A DNA stretch of 64,000 nucleotides from Tritrichomonas musculus (lineage: Eukaryota; Parabasalia; Tritrichomonadida; Tritrichomonadidae), in assembly GCA_039105265.1 (NCBI GenBank), contig JAPFFF010000002.1, positions 8,060,001 to 8,124,000 on the forward strand, read 5' to 3'. The notes below the pieces were generated by a model. The model was not told where the DNA came from. It saw nothing but the letters and a program-made list of their open reading frames with translations, and ran no database searches. Positions 9,221 to 18,117 of the stretch are shown here, piece after piece (position 1 is the first letter of the stretch; every line of letters starts with the position of its first letter). A program made the position numbers and the translations under genes.

Positions 9221-9396
9221 CTTTCTTTCACCCTAGCACGACCGGAACGCGTTAGCGAACATCTCGGAAGTACGGAGTATTATGGCTCTTCTTTCAACCT
9301 AGCATGACCGGAACGCGTTAGCGAACATCACCTAGATGTGGAACCACAATAGCTCTTCTTTCAACTTCGCGCGACCAGAACGCATTAGCGAACATC
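9221..9396 (+). repeat. Three direct repeats, 66-67 bp period
   Basis: CTTTCAACCTAGCAYGACC followed by GGAACGCGTTAGCGAACATC occurs three times, with conserved cores ending at 9263, 9329 and 9396. Units 1 and 2 are nearly identical over about 40 bases and unit 3 has several changes. The spacers between cores are not conserved. Iterated binding sites (iterons) or a structured RNA are the two obvious readings. Confidence 0.75.
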
Positions 9397-9454
9397 ATCT
9401 AGAGACGAGATCATATACGGAATCTCTTAGAAGAAGACGAAGAATTATTCGAAT

Positions 9455-9530
9455 AAAAGAACGGCCCGTAGCAGAATCGAACCAGGTACTCCGGATTACC
9501 GTGGAAACGCCTTACCACTGAGCCGTATCT
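9455..9530 (-). ncRNA. tRNA-like Pol III unit (A box, B box, T4 stop)
   Basis: On the minus strand an A-box-like CGGCTCAGTGGTAAGG (9510-9525) is followed by a B box GGTTCGATTCT (9473-9483; consensus GGTTCGANTCC) and then TTTT at 9458-9455, the usual Pol III terminator. The spacing is that of a tRNA. It does not fold as a normal tRNA: the acceptor ends do not pair, the T stem has two mismatches, and the anticodon arm would be four pairs with a 10-nt loop. I therefore call it a tRNA-like element or a Pol III promoter for a small RNA, not a functional tRNA. Confidence 0.45.
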
Positions 9531-9698
9531 GATCAGACATAAATCTAGGTCCCTTTGGGTACATCTTCGTAATGGGTCTAGCCGCGAATGCAGGTATCTC
9601 GCGATAGGAGGCACTTAGAGCGGTTTTGACGATAGATTCGGGATATCGTTTATAGCGGTTGGAAGGTCAATTTGATTCGCCTTAACCGCCAAGGTCAA

Positions 9699-9929
9699 AT
9701 GATTTCACCTTCGAGATTCCTCGAAATGGTACCCAGCTTCCGAGGATCATATCTCGATACTTCGTACCCCGCTATGCGGACGAATACTCAACCGATTGAC
9801 TTCGTTCCTTCACCAATCGATAGCGGTGATCATGGAGCATCATATCGTACACGAAAATGGGTACCGCGGAATTCCGCGGAACGAGAAATCATGATCGAAT
9901 CAGTCGTATCCGAATTCACGTCAAACTAA
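9699..9929 (+). CDS. Possible small protein, 76 aa
   Basis: ATG at 9699 gives 76 residues, rich in Ser, Pro and Arg. The frame stays open further upstream without an ATG. In favour: the stop is followed by CTAATTC like other gene ends of this element, and the next gene starts 33 bases later. Against: no recognisable domain and an unusual location beside the repeats. A perfect 16-bp palindrome (9864-9879) lies inside it. It may be non-coding. Confidence 0.4.
   Translation: MISPSRFLEMVPSFRGSYLDTSYPAMRTNTQPIDFVPSPIDSGDHGASYRTRKWVPRNSAEREIMIESVVSEFTSN
9864..9879. repeat. 16-bp perfect palindrome CCGCGGAATTCCGCGG
   Basis: A perfect inverted repeat without spacer. Its central 12 bp, GCGGAATTCCGC, recurs at 20846-20857 inside a different gene of the element. 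Possible dimeric protein binding site. Confidence 0.6.
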
Positions 9930-9961
9930 TTCTAATCCAACTTTTTATCACGAATTCAAAC

Positions 9962-10555
9962 ATGGCTACAGTAATTGACGAGCAAGCAAGCTGGGAGACC
10001 TTGGTCGCCGATGACGACTACGAGATCTGCGTCGAATATCCATATCCAATTCGTCGAAAGTCTAACGGACACGTCGTTTCTGAATCAATTGGCACTAACG
10101 GCTACCCATGTATCGCTCTTAACGGCAAGAAATATCTAAAGCATCGTGTCATCGCGAAACAATGGGTCGATAACGATGACCCTGAACACATGACTCAGGT
10201 AGATCACCGCAACCGCGATCGAACAGACTATCACTCAACGAATCTACGCTGGGTTACTCCAACCGAGAATCAACTTAACAGAACGGGTCACAAAGGTAAT
10301 GTCAAATACGAATACGTTGACGAGTTGCCTGAAGATGCTATGGTCGTCGACTTCTATGATACGACCAACGGTCATCACGAATTCGAGAACTACTACTTCC
10401 ATGACGACGTGTTTTACTTCTGGACCGGCATCGAGTATCGAATACTACACATCTGTGAGACCAAGTCCGGGAATAAGTATGTCAATACACGCGATGTCGA
10501 CAACAAAGTGGTTGCGATCATGTACTCGAAATTCAAACGCCAACACGATCTCTAA
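9962..10555 (+). CDS. HNH endonuclease (homing-type)
   Basis: Predicted DNA-cutting enzyme of 197 aa from the ATG at 9962 (the frame is open further up, but this ATG follows a T-tract leader). Residues 11-40 have a NUMOD4-like start (W11, DYEI at 19-22). The HNH core is HRVIAKQWV (H61, R62), VDHRNRDRTDYHSTNLRW (D81, H82, N84, N94), matching HNH_3-type nucleases of phages and giant viruses. The C-terminal ~90 residues are unassigned. Such enzymes usually serve self-spread or cut competing DNA. As a free-standing gene inside a Maverick it may aid element spread or act in replication or recombination; that is inference. Confidence 0.85.
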   Translation: MATVIDEQASWETLVADDDYEICVEYPYPIRRKSNGHVVSESIGTNGYPCIALNGKKYLKHRVIAKQWVDNDDPEHMTQVDHRNRDRTDYHSTNLRWVTPTENQLNRTGHKGNVKYEYVDELPEDAMVVDFYDTTNGHHEFENYYFHDDVFYFWTGIEYRILHICETKSGNKYVNTRDVDNKVVAIMYSKFKRQHDL

Positions 10556-10590
10556 ACGACATCAGTACCAATATTTTTCTTTCACATTAA

Positions 10591-10833
10591 ATGAGTATCA
10601 CCACCGAGACAGACGTCATCAAACCATCCTCCTCAACCGACCTCCTTAACGAGATCACCGCCCCAGCGCCTAAATCCAACCGTGGACGTAAGCGCAAGTA
10701 TGCCACCGATGAAGAACGTATCCTCGCCAGACGTGCTCAACAGAAAGCCTACCGTGAGCGTAAGAAGAAAGAGTTGCTCGAACTCAGAGCCCTCAAAGCA
10801 GAACTCGATGCCAAAAACAACGTCAACGAGTAA
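10591..10833 (+). CDS. Small basic AT-hook / bZIP-like DNA-binding protein (80 aa)
   Basis: The start at 10591 follows ATATTTTTCTTTCACATTAA. Residues 31-36 are RGRKRK, an AT-hook-like tract, followed by a basic helix RRAQQKAYRERKKKE (residues 47-61) and a Leu-rich segment LLELRALKAELD. This matches the layout of a short bZIP basic region with at most two heptads. Likely binds DNA or packages it; a role as transcription regulator or core protein is inference. It ends 3 bases before the converging 3' end of the next gene, and TTTCATTTTTGG lies just past the stop. Confidence 0.6.
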   Translation: MSITTETDVIKPSSSTDLLNEITAPAPKSNRGRKRKYATDEERILARRAQQKAYRERKKKELLELRALKAELDAKNNVNE

Positions 10834-10836
10834 TCC

Positions 10837-11589
10837 CTAATGTAGTTTCATTTTTGGGGTATCAGCCGGGTTGACCTTGATGGTAACGAACATGGGGCTC
10901 ATCAGCTTAACCGGTTGATACTGGAAGTCAACGAGCTCCAACTCGATTTGCTTGAACGAATCTATGTTCACGATGTTCTTGATCGGCTTACCGTACATCT
11001 CGAAGTTGTATAAGATGGGTGTCCCCTCCCTTATCGGATAATCGATGCTGGCTATGATCGATGGAGTGTATTCACGACCCTCGACGCTGGACTGAATTGA
11101 CTGACCTTGCTTCGAAACCAGGTAGAGTTTGTCGTACAAGGATTTCACGGGTCTCTCGAACGTGATGGTATCTCCCGCGTCATAGATTTCGCTACCGTCT
11201 TCGTGCTGCAACCCAGTAACCAACCCTGCTAAACGAGTTATTTCCTCGAAATGCACGTTCAGGTTCATTTGCAGCTGTAGTCTAAAGGTCGAGTCGACAG
11301 CGACCGTCATGACCTGACCTAATAACGGATCGACATGTTCGAATATGTTTCTGAATTGCTCTGGCTTTACGTGATAAGAGTTCTTGAATTGATATCTATA
11401 CGTGTCGTGGGCAAATCCATGACCGTCTTCGTAATAGTATTCGATATAGTCTTCATCGGTCACGACACAGATGTCTCTAACGTTAATCGACTCGACATAG
11501 TACTCAACGTACTCGCAGTTCCACGGTATCTGAACGTTAGCTCGTAAATGATTGTAGTCCGGACCAGTGCTCTGCAGGGATAAAATCAT
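10837..11589 (-). CDS. Probable minor capsid (penton-like) protein, 250 aa
   Basis: The frame opens at 11619, but the ATG at 11589-11587 is the likely start because it carries the same start motif as the ATPase and integrase genes (TTAA, five bases, CGTAA). The protein is beta-rich, with few charged clusters, and ends with alternating hydrophobic strands (FKQIELELVDFQYQPVKLM, MFVTIKV). Size and beta pattern fit the single-jelly-roll minor capsid (penton) protein of Polintons; I see no diagnostic motif, so this rests on size, fold impression and neighbourhood. It is divergent from the giant fibre-like gene, with only 17 bases between the ATGs. Confidence 0.45.
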   Translation of the reverse strand: MILSLQSTGPDYNHLRANVQIPWNCEYVEYYVESINVRDICVVTDEDYIEYYYEDGHGFAHDTYRYQFKNSYHVKPEQFRNIFEHVDPLLGQVMTVAVDSTFRLQLQMNLNVHFEEITRLAGLVTGLQHEDGSEIYDAGDTITFERPVKSLYDKLYLVSKQGQSIQSSVEGREYTPSIIASIDYPIREGTPILYNFEMYGKPIKNIVNIDSFKQIELELVDFQYQPVKLMSPMFVTIKVNPADTPKMKLH

Positions 11590-11606
11590 TTTACGGCGAT
11601 TAAAAG
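11590..11606. promoter_or_regulatory. 17-bp divergent start region
   Basis: TTTACGGCGATTAAAAG separates the two opposite ATG codons of the minor-capsid candidate and the fibre-like gene. If both starts are right, transcription of each begins within or across the other gene. The minus-strand reading, TTAATCGCCGTAAAATG, resembles the ATPase and integrase starts. Confidence 0.5.
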
Positions 11607-14600
11607 ATGATTGCCCCATTAGCCGTGCAAGCGTTGGCCCTGAAGGATCGTGGGTACGAAATCGGTGTCATTGACGATGAACTACGAATCACCCGAGACT
11701 ACAGTCCCGATAACGTTCGCATCAACTGTGTCTACACTAAGAAAGAGATCGATGACATAGTCCAGAACAATAAACCCGAAACGTACTTCGAGCTCAAAGA
11801 ATCCGACCAGCTTTACCTCTACAAGCCATCGTCAATCACTCAGTCAGAGAGGTACTACGAAATGATTTGGGTCATCGATCCCGACTACGACATCCCATTA
11901 CAGTTGGAGTTCGAGTTCAGAGACTACCTTTTCGGACACACCTGGGCTCTCACCTGGGATGGAACATCATGGACCGGGAACAACGTCGTGAATCGCTCAA
12001 TCGCGAAGCTATCGTCTAAGACCAACAACAACGGAAGTCCTGCTATAGTCGTCCCTCACAGCGATTACATCGCGAAGTGGCTTAGGTGTATTGTCGGTGA
12101 TGACCTTCCCAAGAACTACGCCACTGCTCTATCCGACTACGTAACCAATTGGAGGGTGGTGTATAAGGATGGAGCCGTCATCGAACTCACCGACATTAAG
12201 TTGGATTCAGCACCACAGTACGACGGCCTCGACGTTCAACAGTTCGCGGTCAAAGTTAGTAGCGATGTGTCCTCCAAGGACCTCCTCTACGTACTAGCCG
12301 ATATCAACATCAACGGACATGTAACATCGTTGAGGTGGGATCTACATCCGATCAGCCCTATCAACCTCCATTACCTTCACACCTGGAACGACAACCCCGT
12401 CATCGAGTCATTCAACTACATCCGTGAGGTCAAGCATTCAAACAAGTCCATTCCGGAATCATCAAACCAGAAGAACATCCACATCTACATCGAGAAGGAG
12501 TACTTCGAACAGAAGCCTGAGAACGCCAATGAGACGTACAACCCTTTCGACGTCATGATCGTCCAACAGTTCTATGAGGTCAAACCCGATCCACGAAACT
12601 GTACTACCATCACCACTGATAACAACATCTACTCATCGAAGATCATCTGGGCTGATAACATCATGACTATGCGTCGAGATCTGAACGTCGTCGGTGGTAT
12701 CGTTGACGTACTCGCTTATGATTACTCAACGTTGAGAGCCATCATCAATGGGATTCAAGAGCAACTTCGGTTACAAGCCGCGTATAACGAATACACCGAT
12801 TCCATTCGTAAAGGCTTGGCGATCGCTGGTGATATCCTCAACATACTCACCGGAGCTGTTAGTATGGTCAAAGCCCTCTCGACTCTATCCATCACTGGGG
12901 AGAACATGAACATCAACACGTATCGAACCGAAGACTTCACGTTCCCAGGTATGGGTGGCCCCGACGATGATTATCCTGGCGGCAAACCACCTATTAGTGG
13001 CAAGTTCCTCCTCGACATGGACACGAGTGCTGCTGGTCAGGTACTCAAACGATTCATCCCGACACAGACGGAGATCCCTGCTGCGACAGCTTCATTGACC
13101 GCCACAGATCTAGTACTCAACGCATTGAATTCATTGACCCAGATAGGTAATGCAACCACGACCATCATCGCTGGCGGGTTGACCCTCGATCGAGTACCGG
13201 AAATGGTTGAAGGCGTTCGTACCATAATCCAATCGATACATACCATCACCGACTCCGTTCGCGAGTTACGACGTAGATGGAGAGAACATCGAGATAACAC
13301 CATTGTCGATCACACAGTCGAGAACGCCGATTCTTTAGAACTTGGCGATGCCAATGAGATGGAACTGGACGATTTCGAGAGTCCTGTTACTAGACTGACT
13401 CATGAGACCACTACCCATGCCTTCGGAGATCACACACTCGAATCACTATCGGACTACACTGAAGAAGAGCTGCTCGCGATGGATGGAGTTGACTTCCACG
13501 TTCAACAGATCGGAAACGACCTCATTCTCATCACTAGTGTAGCAACCGGTGAAGTGGTTTACATCAGAAGACGCGATCATATGCAATCAATCACAACACC
13601 CGAGCACGCAAGATTCACTAACAGACGCCACATTGATACCACCTCAACATGGAGCTTTGACGGACGTACAGCACTGGAGATAGAGCGCATGCTACCTCTC
13701 GATCGTATCCTATTCGAGAACACTCATGATCAACTCCGTTTCGTCAGGAACAGTGATACAGATACCGGTGTCGATTGGACTGAAGTGAGAGACTCGAATG
13801 GTAGAACCGTTGCGATCATTGATGTAACCATGCTCACTACCACATCCGTCGGGAGTGATGGGATATCGATTCACAGTCATGATTCTTCCGTTAACGTCAA
13901 TTCAGACGGCATTCACGTCGAAGACAACACTCGAGAGCTCATCGCTAATGAATACAACGTAGTAGTCGTCAATCACGAACTCACTCCAACTACTGACGCT
14001 GAGGTTGTCATTCCCGGAACCACTATCACGCTCGGCGATCTCGAACAGATGGATTGGTATCAACGACATAGACTCACCAACGAGAATCCCGCATTAAGGT
14101 TCAATGATCGCGAAGACCACACCGAGGTACTTTACAGCAACAACGTCATCGGCATCATTGATCGAAGAAACCTCAACCAAGTAACCATCAACGATAATCA
14201 AATCACGATCTCCAACCCGGATAACCAACTCACGCTCACCGATCACGATATCCAGTGGATGAGGGATCACGATCAACGATCAACCCTACGCGGATTCATC
14301 TCGAATATCAACAACAGGTTAGAAGAGATCGGCATGGATGTTGAGTGGTTACTGGATCATCCGTCACTGACAGACCGTTACGTCGTGTGTAGAGGTTCCC
14401 GGATACTTGTCCCAATCGTCGACGCCGTGTTGTATATACCCCGAGCGATTCACGGAGCGAACTCTGCTATGCAGATACGTAAGGCTAGTGGATTCTCAGT
14501 CAAGGGCGAGTCAAATATCAGTCTACAACCCCTTATCGATTGGTGCTCGAGCACTGACCCTGACATATCAATTCCAGACGAATCTAACGAAGCAATCTCT

Positions 14601-17600
14601 CTGAACTCATGCATCAGTGTTTGCAAGACGTTTCGAGATACGGTTAAAGGTCCCTTAGCGTTGTTGTCGTACAAGATCCAGGAAATGGAATCCACTCAAC
14701 CTGGGGACAGTGAATTCGATACTGTACCCGGATACCCAAGCTACTACGTCAAACATAACGACATCACCACTTACGAGCCAGCTTCAACGGATAGTGTTCT
14801 AGACCCAGTCATCATCATGAAGATCTCATTACCGAGTGCACTGAGGAGCAAGCTATCCGAGACCACCTCCGTCTTCAAGGTCCATCTACGAAGTCTGTTG
14901 ATCATGGACTGGCAAGGGAACATCCTAAACGACTTCATCATCTCGTACTCCAACGGTAAGTTCATCTGTCCAGAGCTCACTCACAACAAAGCCCGTGATT
15001 GCTATACGTACTCGACTCGTGAACGAGATGACCCAGAGATCATGTTCGACAAAGACCTCAACATCGAGCCGTACTCATGGTATCTCAGAGGCGATATAAC
15101 CATCCACAACTTACTCAACGATGACGCCTTGGTGGCACGGAAACCGGTGATCAAATGCGATATCATCGACGCTGAGAACGCGTTGAGGCTCCAGAAATCG
15201 GATGTCTACTACTTCTATCGTCCAACGATGATCGGTTACGATGAACACGTGAAGTACAACGACTCAGATCTGGAGTATGAATGCGAGTGTTACAAGATGG
15301 TCTACAAGATCCCCGAGACGTATGATCTCCCAACTAACCTGACATTCAAGTTCACTGAGTACTGTTTCGGTAATAGATGGTCGTTGACGTGGGACGGTAG
15401 CAAGTGGATCGGGGATGACATTCAAGGTCGCTTCCAAAGCAAGATCATCAGCAGGTGCCAGAAACGAGATCCAAAGCCGGATAACTACGGTTCAAGAGGT
15501 TGCATCATAGCCGTGAAGAGAGATACCCTCAACAGTAGAGCCATTCCGGATAACTCAAAGGGGCTTGCATACTCGCTACTACATTCATGCATGCGTGACG
15601 AGGGTGGCGTTTACGAACCATACATCAAGTTCAAAGACGGGTCTGTCGTCAAGGGTTCTGATTACAGCCTGAGCATCGGGTTCTCAACAGCTGATTCTTC
15701 AGTCAAGATGGACGGTTACGATCTAGCCTCAGTGTCATGTACGATTGGGAACTACTCGACTTCGAAACTCAAGATAGGGGACGTTGAACAGATATACCTC
15801 GATCTGACATTGCCTGGCCAAGAGCTCGTCAACAGGTTATCATTCACGTTCGATGACGAAGGTGGAGTTCATCGAGCAAGCACCAACGACAACGGATACG
15901 CTGACATAAAGGGTGCTTTGGATACAGTCGATAGGGTTGGTTATGCATGGAGTATGCGATCGAAGAATGACTCCGGCAGAGATATCACTCTCTATCTCCG
16001 TCACGACTACACAGACCCGATAGATGAAGTCAACTGGGATCCATCGACGAACGCATTTGAGTACATCATCAAGCAACAGTTCTATGAGGTATCCCCAAAT
16101 CCGAACGCGGCTACTACCCTCTACACGGACTTTAACATTACGTCCTCGAAGATCATCACCGCTGACAACATCACTACCATGAGATCCGATTTGAACCTAG
16201 TAACGAACAACGTTGATGTAGTCACCTACGATGTCAAGGAGGTGAAGAGCAAGGTCGATGCCCTCAGTTCGGAGATGGTTGATCAGCAAGCCAAGACGAA
16301 GTACCTCGAGAAAGAGGTCGATAAGATCGATATGAAAGCGAATGTCGGTATCGCACTAGGTGTTGCGGGATGCGTGTTGGGTGCAACTGGGATAGGTGTC
16401 GCTGGAAAGGCCCTGTCATTCGCGTCGAAAGGAGTGGCTAGAGAGTTGGTGAATACGGTTACGAAGGTTACCGACGTCGGAGCTGACGTAGTTGAAGACA
16501 TGGCTGGAGCCCTTACTGATGAGTTGCCGGACATAGGTGCTGACGTGTTCTTCGGGGACATGATGTCCATGCCGGTTGGAAGGGCAGCTACTACGGAGAT
16601 GTCGAACGCGGATAGACTCAACAAGATCGTCGAATGGTGTGATGCTGAGTACGTACCTATAACCGAGATGTCGTTCACGGATGAACTAGATGATCCATCT
16701 AAGGTGGCTATGACACTGACATCGACGATGGATGTCTGCAAACGATTCCGCCACACGATGAAGCCGATGATCAAGACACTAGCGACTGCGGTTGAAGATA
16801 CTATCCATGAGAGTGAGTTGGTTCGCGATGACGTCATCGATGTTTTCGGTAAGATAGATCCAATTCAACTCATTGCTGAAGACACGATTACAGATGGATC
16901 GATCAAAGCTAGACTGCTGGTGAGGAAGATAAGCGAATACAACGACGTCGATTACGAAGAGAACGTGGTTACTATCAAGATCGTCAACGGTGCTATCTCT
17001 CAGTATACTGGCACGGACACATTCCCGACAGCATCGATGAATGGTAAGGTAATTACGATCGGGAACCCGCTCAACGTTCAAGTCATGAGTATTACGATCA
17101 AGGAGAACACTGCTGTCAGACATTTGAGCTTCACTACTAACGACATTGCGTATAGGTGTGATGTTGACGCGATGCAGAAGAAGATAGATTCCCTACACGA
17201 TCAACTCGAACAGAATGATAGATCACTGACAACCACGTTGAATGAGTTCCCGACTGTCGACGAGGTTAACACGGCGTTGGATAAGGTAGCGACGAAGACC
17301 ATGGTGAATGATCTCCAGCAGTATCTCGAAGCCAATTACATGTCAATGGATCAAGTCGAAGCTGGGTACTACGACAAGATGGACTGTGATAACAAGTTCG
17401 CGTTGAAGACATCGTTGGGTGACTATGCCCTGAAGACAGATATGCCAGATGATTATGCTACGCTGGGCGATCTCGATGGATATGCACGTAAAGATGAGAT
17501 ACCAACGGACTATGTTAAGGCTGCTACCCTAGATGACTACATGCTGAAGAGTGAGATGCCAGATGATTATGCTACTATGGGCGATCTCGATGGATATGCA

Positions 17601-18092
17601 CGTAAAGATGAGATACCAAGCATTGATGTTGACAATGTCAGAGCATATGACGATCTATCATACTGTTCTACTGATAAGACATCGTTGACGATAGGAGTTA
17701 CTGGAACTTTGAAATTACCATCGATTCTCCCTTTCACGGAAGGTGCACATATTGTAGTCGATGCCGTATTTGATGATGGTGCTGAACATCTCGACTTCAT
17801 ATTCAAAACCAATTCCAGTGCCAGTGATACGCATACAATGATTTACAACGTGAATGGAACTGAAGCCGTACTTAGATCTCAAGACTACACGATAAACTGG
17901 AATATCAGTACTGGTGAGTTCACTATCAAAGGTTTCGTGAAACATAAAGGTAAGAACCCATCAGAATATAGAAATTTACGTGCCGATACCGGTGATCATC
18001 ATGATTCGTTGGCGTTGAATAGCCAAATCGAACAACTATGGAGTTACATCACAGCGTTGGAATCGCGATTAGCTGCACTCGAATCGATCTGA
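11607..18092 (+). CDS. Giant fibre/spike-like protein, 2,161 aa
   Basis: The longest gene of the element, with no enzymatic motif. A module of about 300-400 aa occurs twice: residues ~85-380 (WALTWDGTSWTGN, QQFYEVKPDPRN, TTDNNIYSSKIIWADNI) and ~1230-1545 (WSLTWDGSKWIGD, QQFYEVSPNPNA, TDFNITSSKIITADNI). Each copy is followed by a helical region and a small-residue hydrophobic stretch (near 410-430; near 1575-1605, GIALGVAGCVLGATGIGVAG). A shorter duplication near residues 1946-2005 repeats MPDDYATxGDLDGYARKDE (period 38 aa), as in trimeric phage-tail-fibre shafts, and the C-terminus is a Leu heptad coiled coil (IEQLWSYITALESRLAAL). This suggests a trimeric surface attachment or adhesion protein of the predicted particle; inference from architecture. 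Confidence 0.6.
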   Translation: MIAPLAVQALALKDRGYEIGVIDDELRITRDYSPDNVRINCVYTKKEIDDIVQNNKPETYFELKESDQLYLYKPSSITQSERYYEMIWVIDPDYDIPLQLEFEFRDYLFGHTWALTWDGTSWTGNNVVNRSIAKLSSKTNNNGSPAIVVPHSDYIAKWLRCIVGDDLPKNYATALSDYVTNWRVVYKDGAVIELTDIKLDSAPQYDGLDVQQFAVKVSSDVSSKDLLYVLADININGHVTSLRWDLHPISPINLHYLHTWNDNPVIESFNYIREVKHSNKSIPESSNQKNIHIYIEKEYFEQKPENANETYNPFDVMIVQQFYEVKPDPRNCTTITTDNNIYSSKIIWADNIMTMRRDLNVVGGIVDVLAYDYSTLRAIINGIQEQLRLQAAYNEYTDSIRKGLAIAGDILNILTGAVSMVKALSTLSITGENMNINTYRTEDFTFPGMGGPDDDYPGGKPPISGKFLLDMDTSAAGQVLKRFIPTQTEIPAATASLTATDLVLNALNSLTQIGNATTTIIAGGLTLDRVPEMVEGVRTIIQSIHTITDSVRELRRRWREHRDNTIVDHTVENADSLELGDANEMELDDFESPVTRLTHETTTHAFGDHTLESLSDYTEEELLAMDGVDFHVQQIGNDLILITSVATGEVVYIRRRDHMQSITTPEHARFTNRRHIDTTSTWSFDGRTALEIERMLPLDRILFENTHDQLRFVRNSDTDTGVDWTEVRDSNGRTVAIIDVTMLTTTSVGSDGISIHSHDSSVNVNSDGIHVEDNTRELIANEYNVVVVNHELTPTTDAEVVIPGTTITLGDLEQMDWYQRHRLTNENPALRFNDREDHTEVLYSNNVIGIIDRRNLNQVTINDNQITISNPDNQLTLTDHDIQWMRDHDQRSTLRGFISNINNRLEEIGMDVEWLLDHPSLTDRYVVCRGSRILVPIVDAVLYIPRAIHGANSAMQIRKASGFSVKGESNISLQPLIDWCSSTDPDISIPDESNEAISLNSCISVCKTFRDTVKGPLALLSYKIQEMESTQPGDSEFDTVPGYPSYYVKHNDITTYEPASTDSVLDPVIIMKISLPSALRSKLSETTSVFKVHLRSLLIMDWQGNILNDFIISYSNGKFICPELTHNKARDCYTYSTRERDDPEIMFDKDLNIEPYSWYLRGDITIHNLLNDDALVARKPVIKCDIIDAENALRLQKSDVYYFYRPTMIGYDEHVKYNDSDLEYECECYKMVYKIPETYDLPTNLTFKFTEYCFGNRWSLTWDGSKWIGDDIQGRFQSKIISRCQKRDPKPDNYGSRGCIIAVKRDTLNSRAIPDNSKGLAYSLLHSCMRDEGGVYEPYIKFKDGSVVKGSDYSLSIGFSTADSSVKMDGYDLASVSCTIGNYSTSKLKIGDVEQIYLDLTLPGQELVNRLSFTFDDEGGVHRASTNDNGYADIKGALDTVDRVGYAWSMRSKNDSGRDITLYLRHDYTDPIDEVNWDPSTNAFEYIIKQQFYEVSPNPNAATTLYTDFNITSSKIITADNITTMRSDLNLVTNNVDVVTYDVKEVKSKVDALSSEMVDQQAKTKYLEKEVDKIDMKANVGIALGVAGCVLGATGIGVAGKALSFASKGVARELVNTVTKVTDVGADVVEDMAGALTDELPDIGADVFFGDMMSMPVGRAATTEMSNADRLNKIVEWCDAEYVPITEMSFTDELDDPSKVAMTLTSTMDVCKRFRHTMKPMIKTLATAVEDTIHESELVRDDVIDVFGKIDPIQLIAEDTITDGSIKARLLVRKISEYNDVDYEENVVTIKIVNGAISQYTGTDTFPTASMNGKVITIGNPLNVQVMSITIKENTAVRHLSFTTNDIAYRCDVDAMQKKIDSLHDQLEQNDRSLTTTLNEFPTVDEVNTALDKVATKTMVNDLQQYLEANYMSMDQVEAGYYDKMDCDNKFALKTSLGDYALKTDMPDDYATLGDLDGYARKDEIPTDYVKAATLDDYMLKSEMPDDYATMGDLDGYARKDEIPSIDVDNVRAYDDLSYCSTDKTSLTIGVTGTLKLPSILPFTEGAHIVVDAVFDDGAEHLDFIFKTNSSASDTHTMIYNVNGTEAVLRSQDYTINWNISTGEFTIKGFVKHKGKNPSEYRNLRADTGDHHDSLALNSQIEQLWSYITALESRLAALESI

Positions 18093-18117
18093 GCCCAAAA
18101 ATGACGATACACTATTT

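Noticed and set aside
9221-9396. CRISPR-like array
   Set aside because: Only three imperfect units, with unequal conservation and no cas genes; a eukaryotic genome makes it implausible.
9455-9530. A normal tRNA gene
   Set aside because: The A box, B box and T4 fit, but the acceptor arms do not pair and the anticodon loop is wrong, so I kept it only as tRNA-like.
16283-16837. Minus-strand ORF of 184 codons inside the fibre-like gene
   Set aside because: It has Ser/Thr/Val-rich shadow composition and lies in the opposite frame of a clear 2,161-codon gene.
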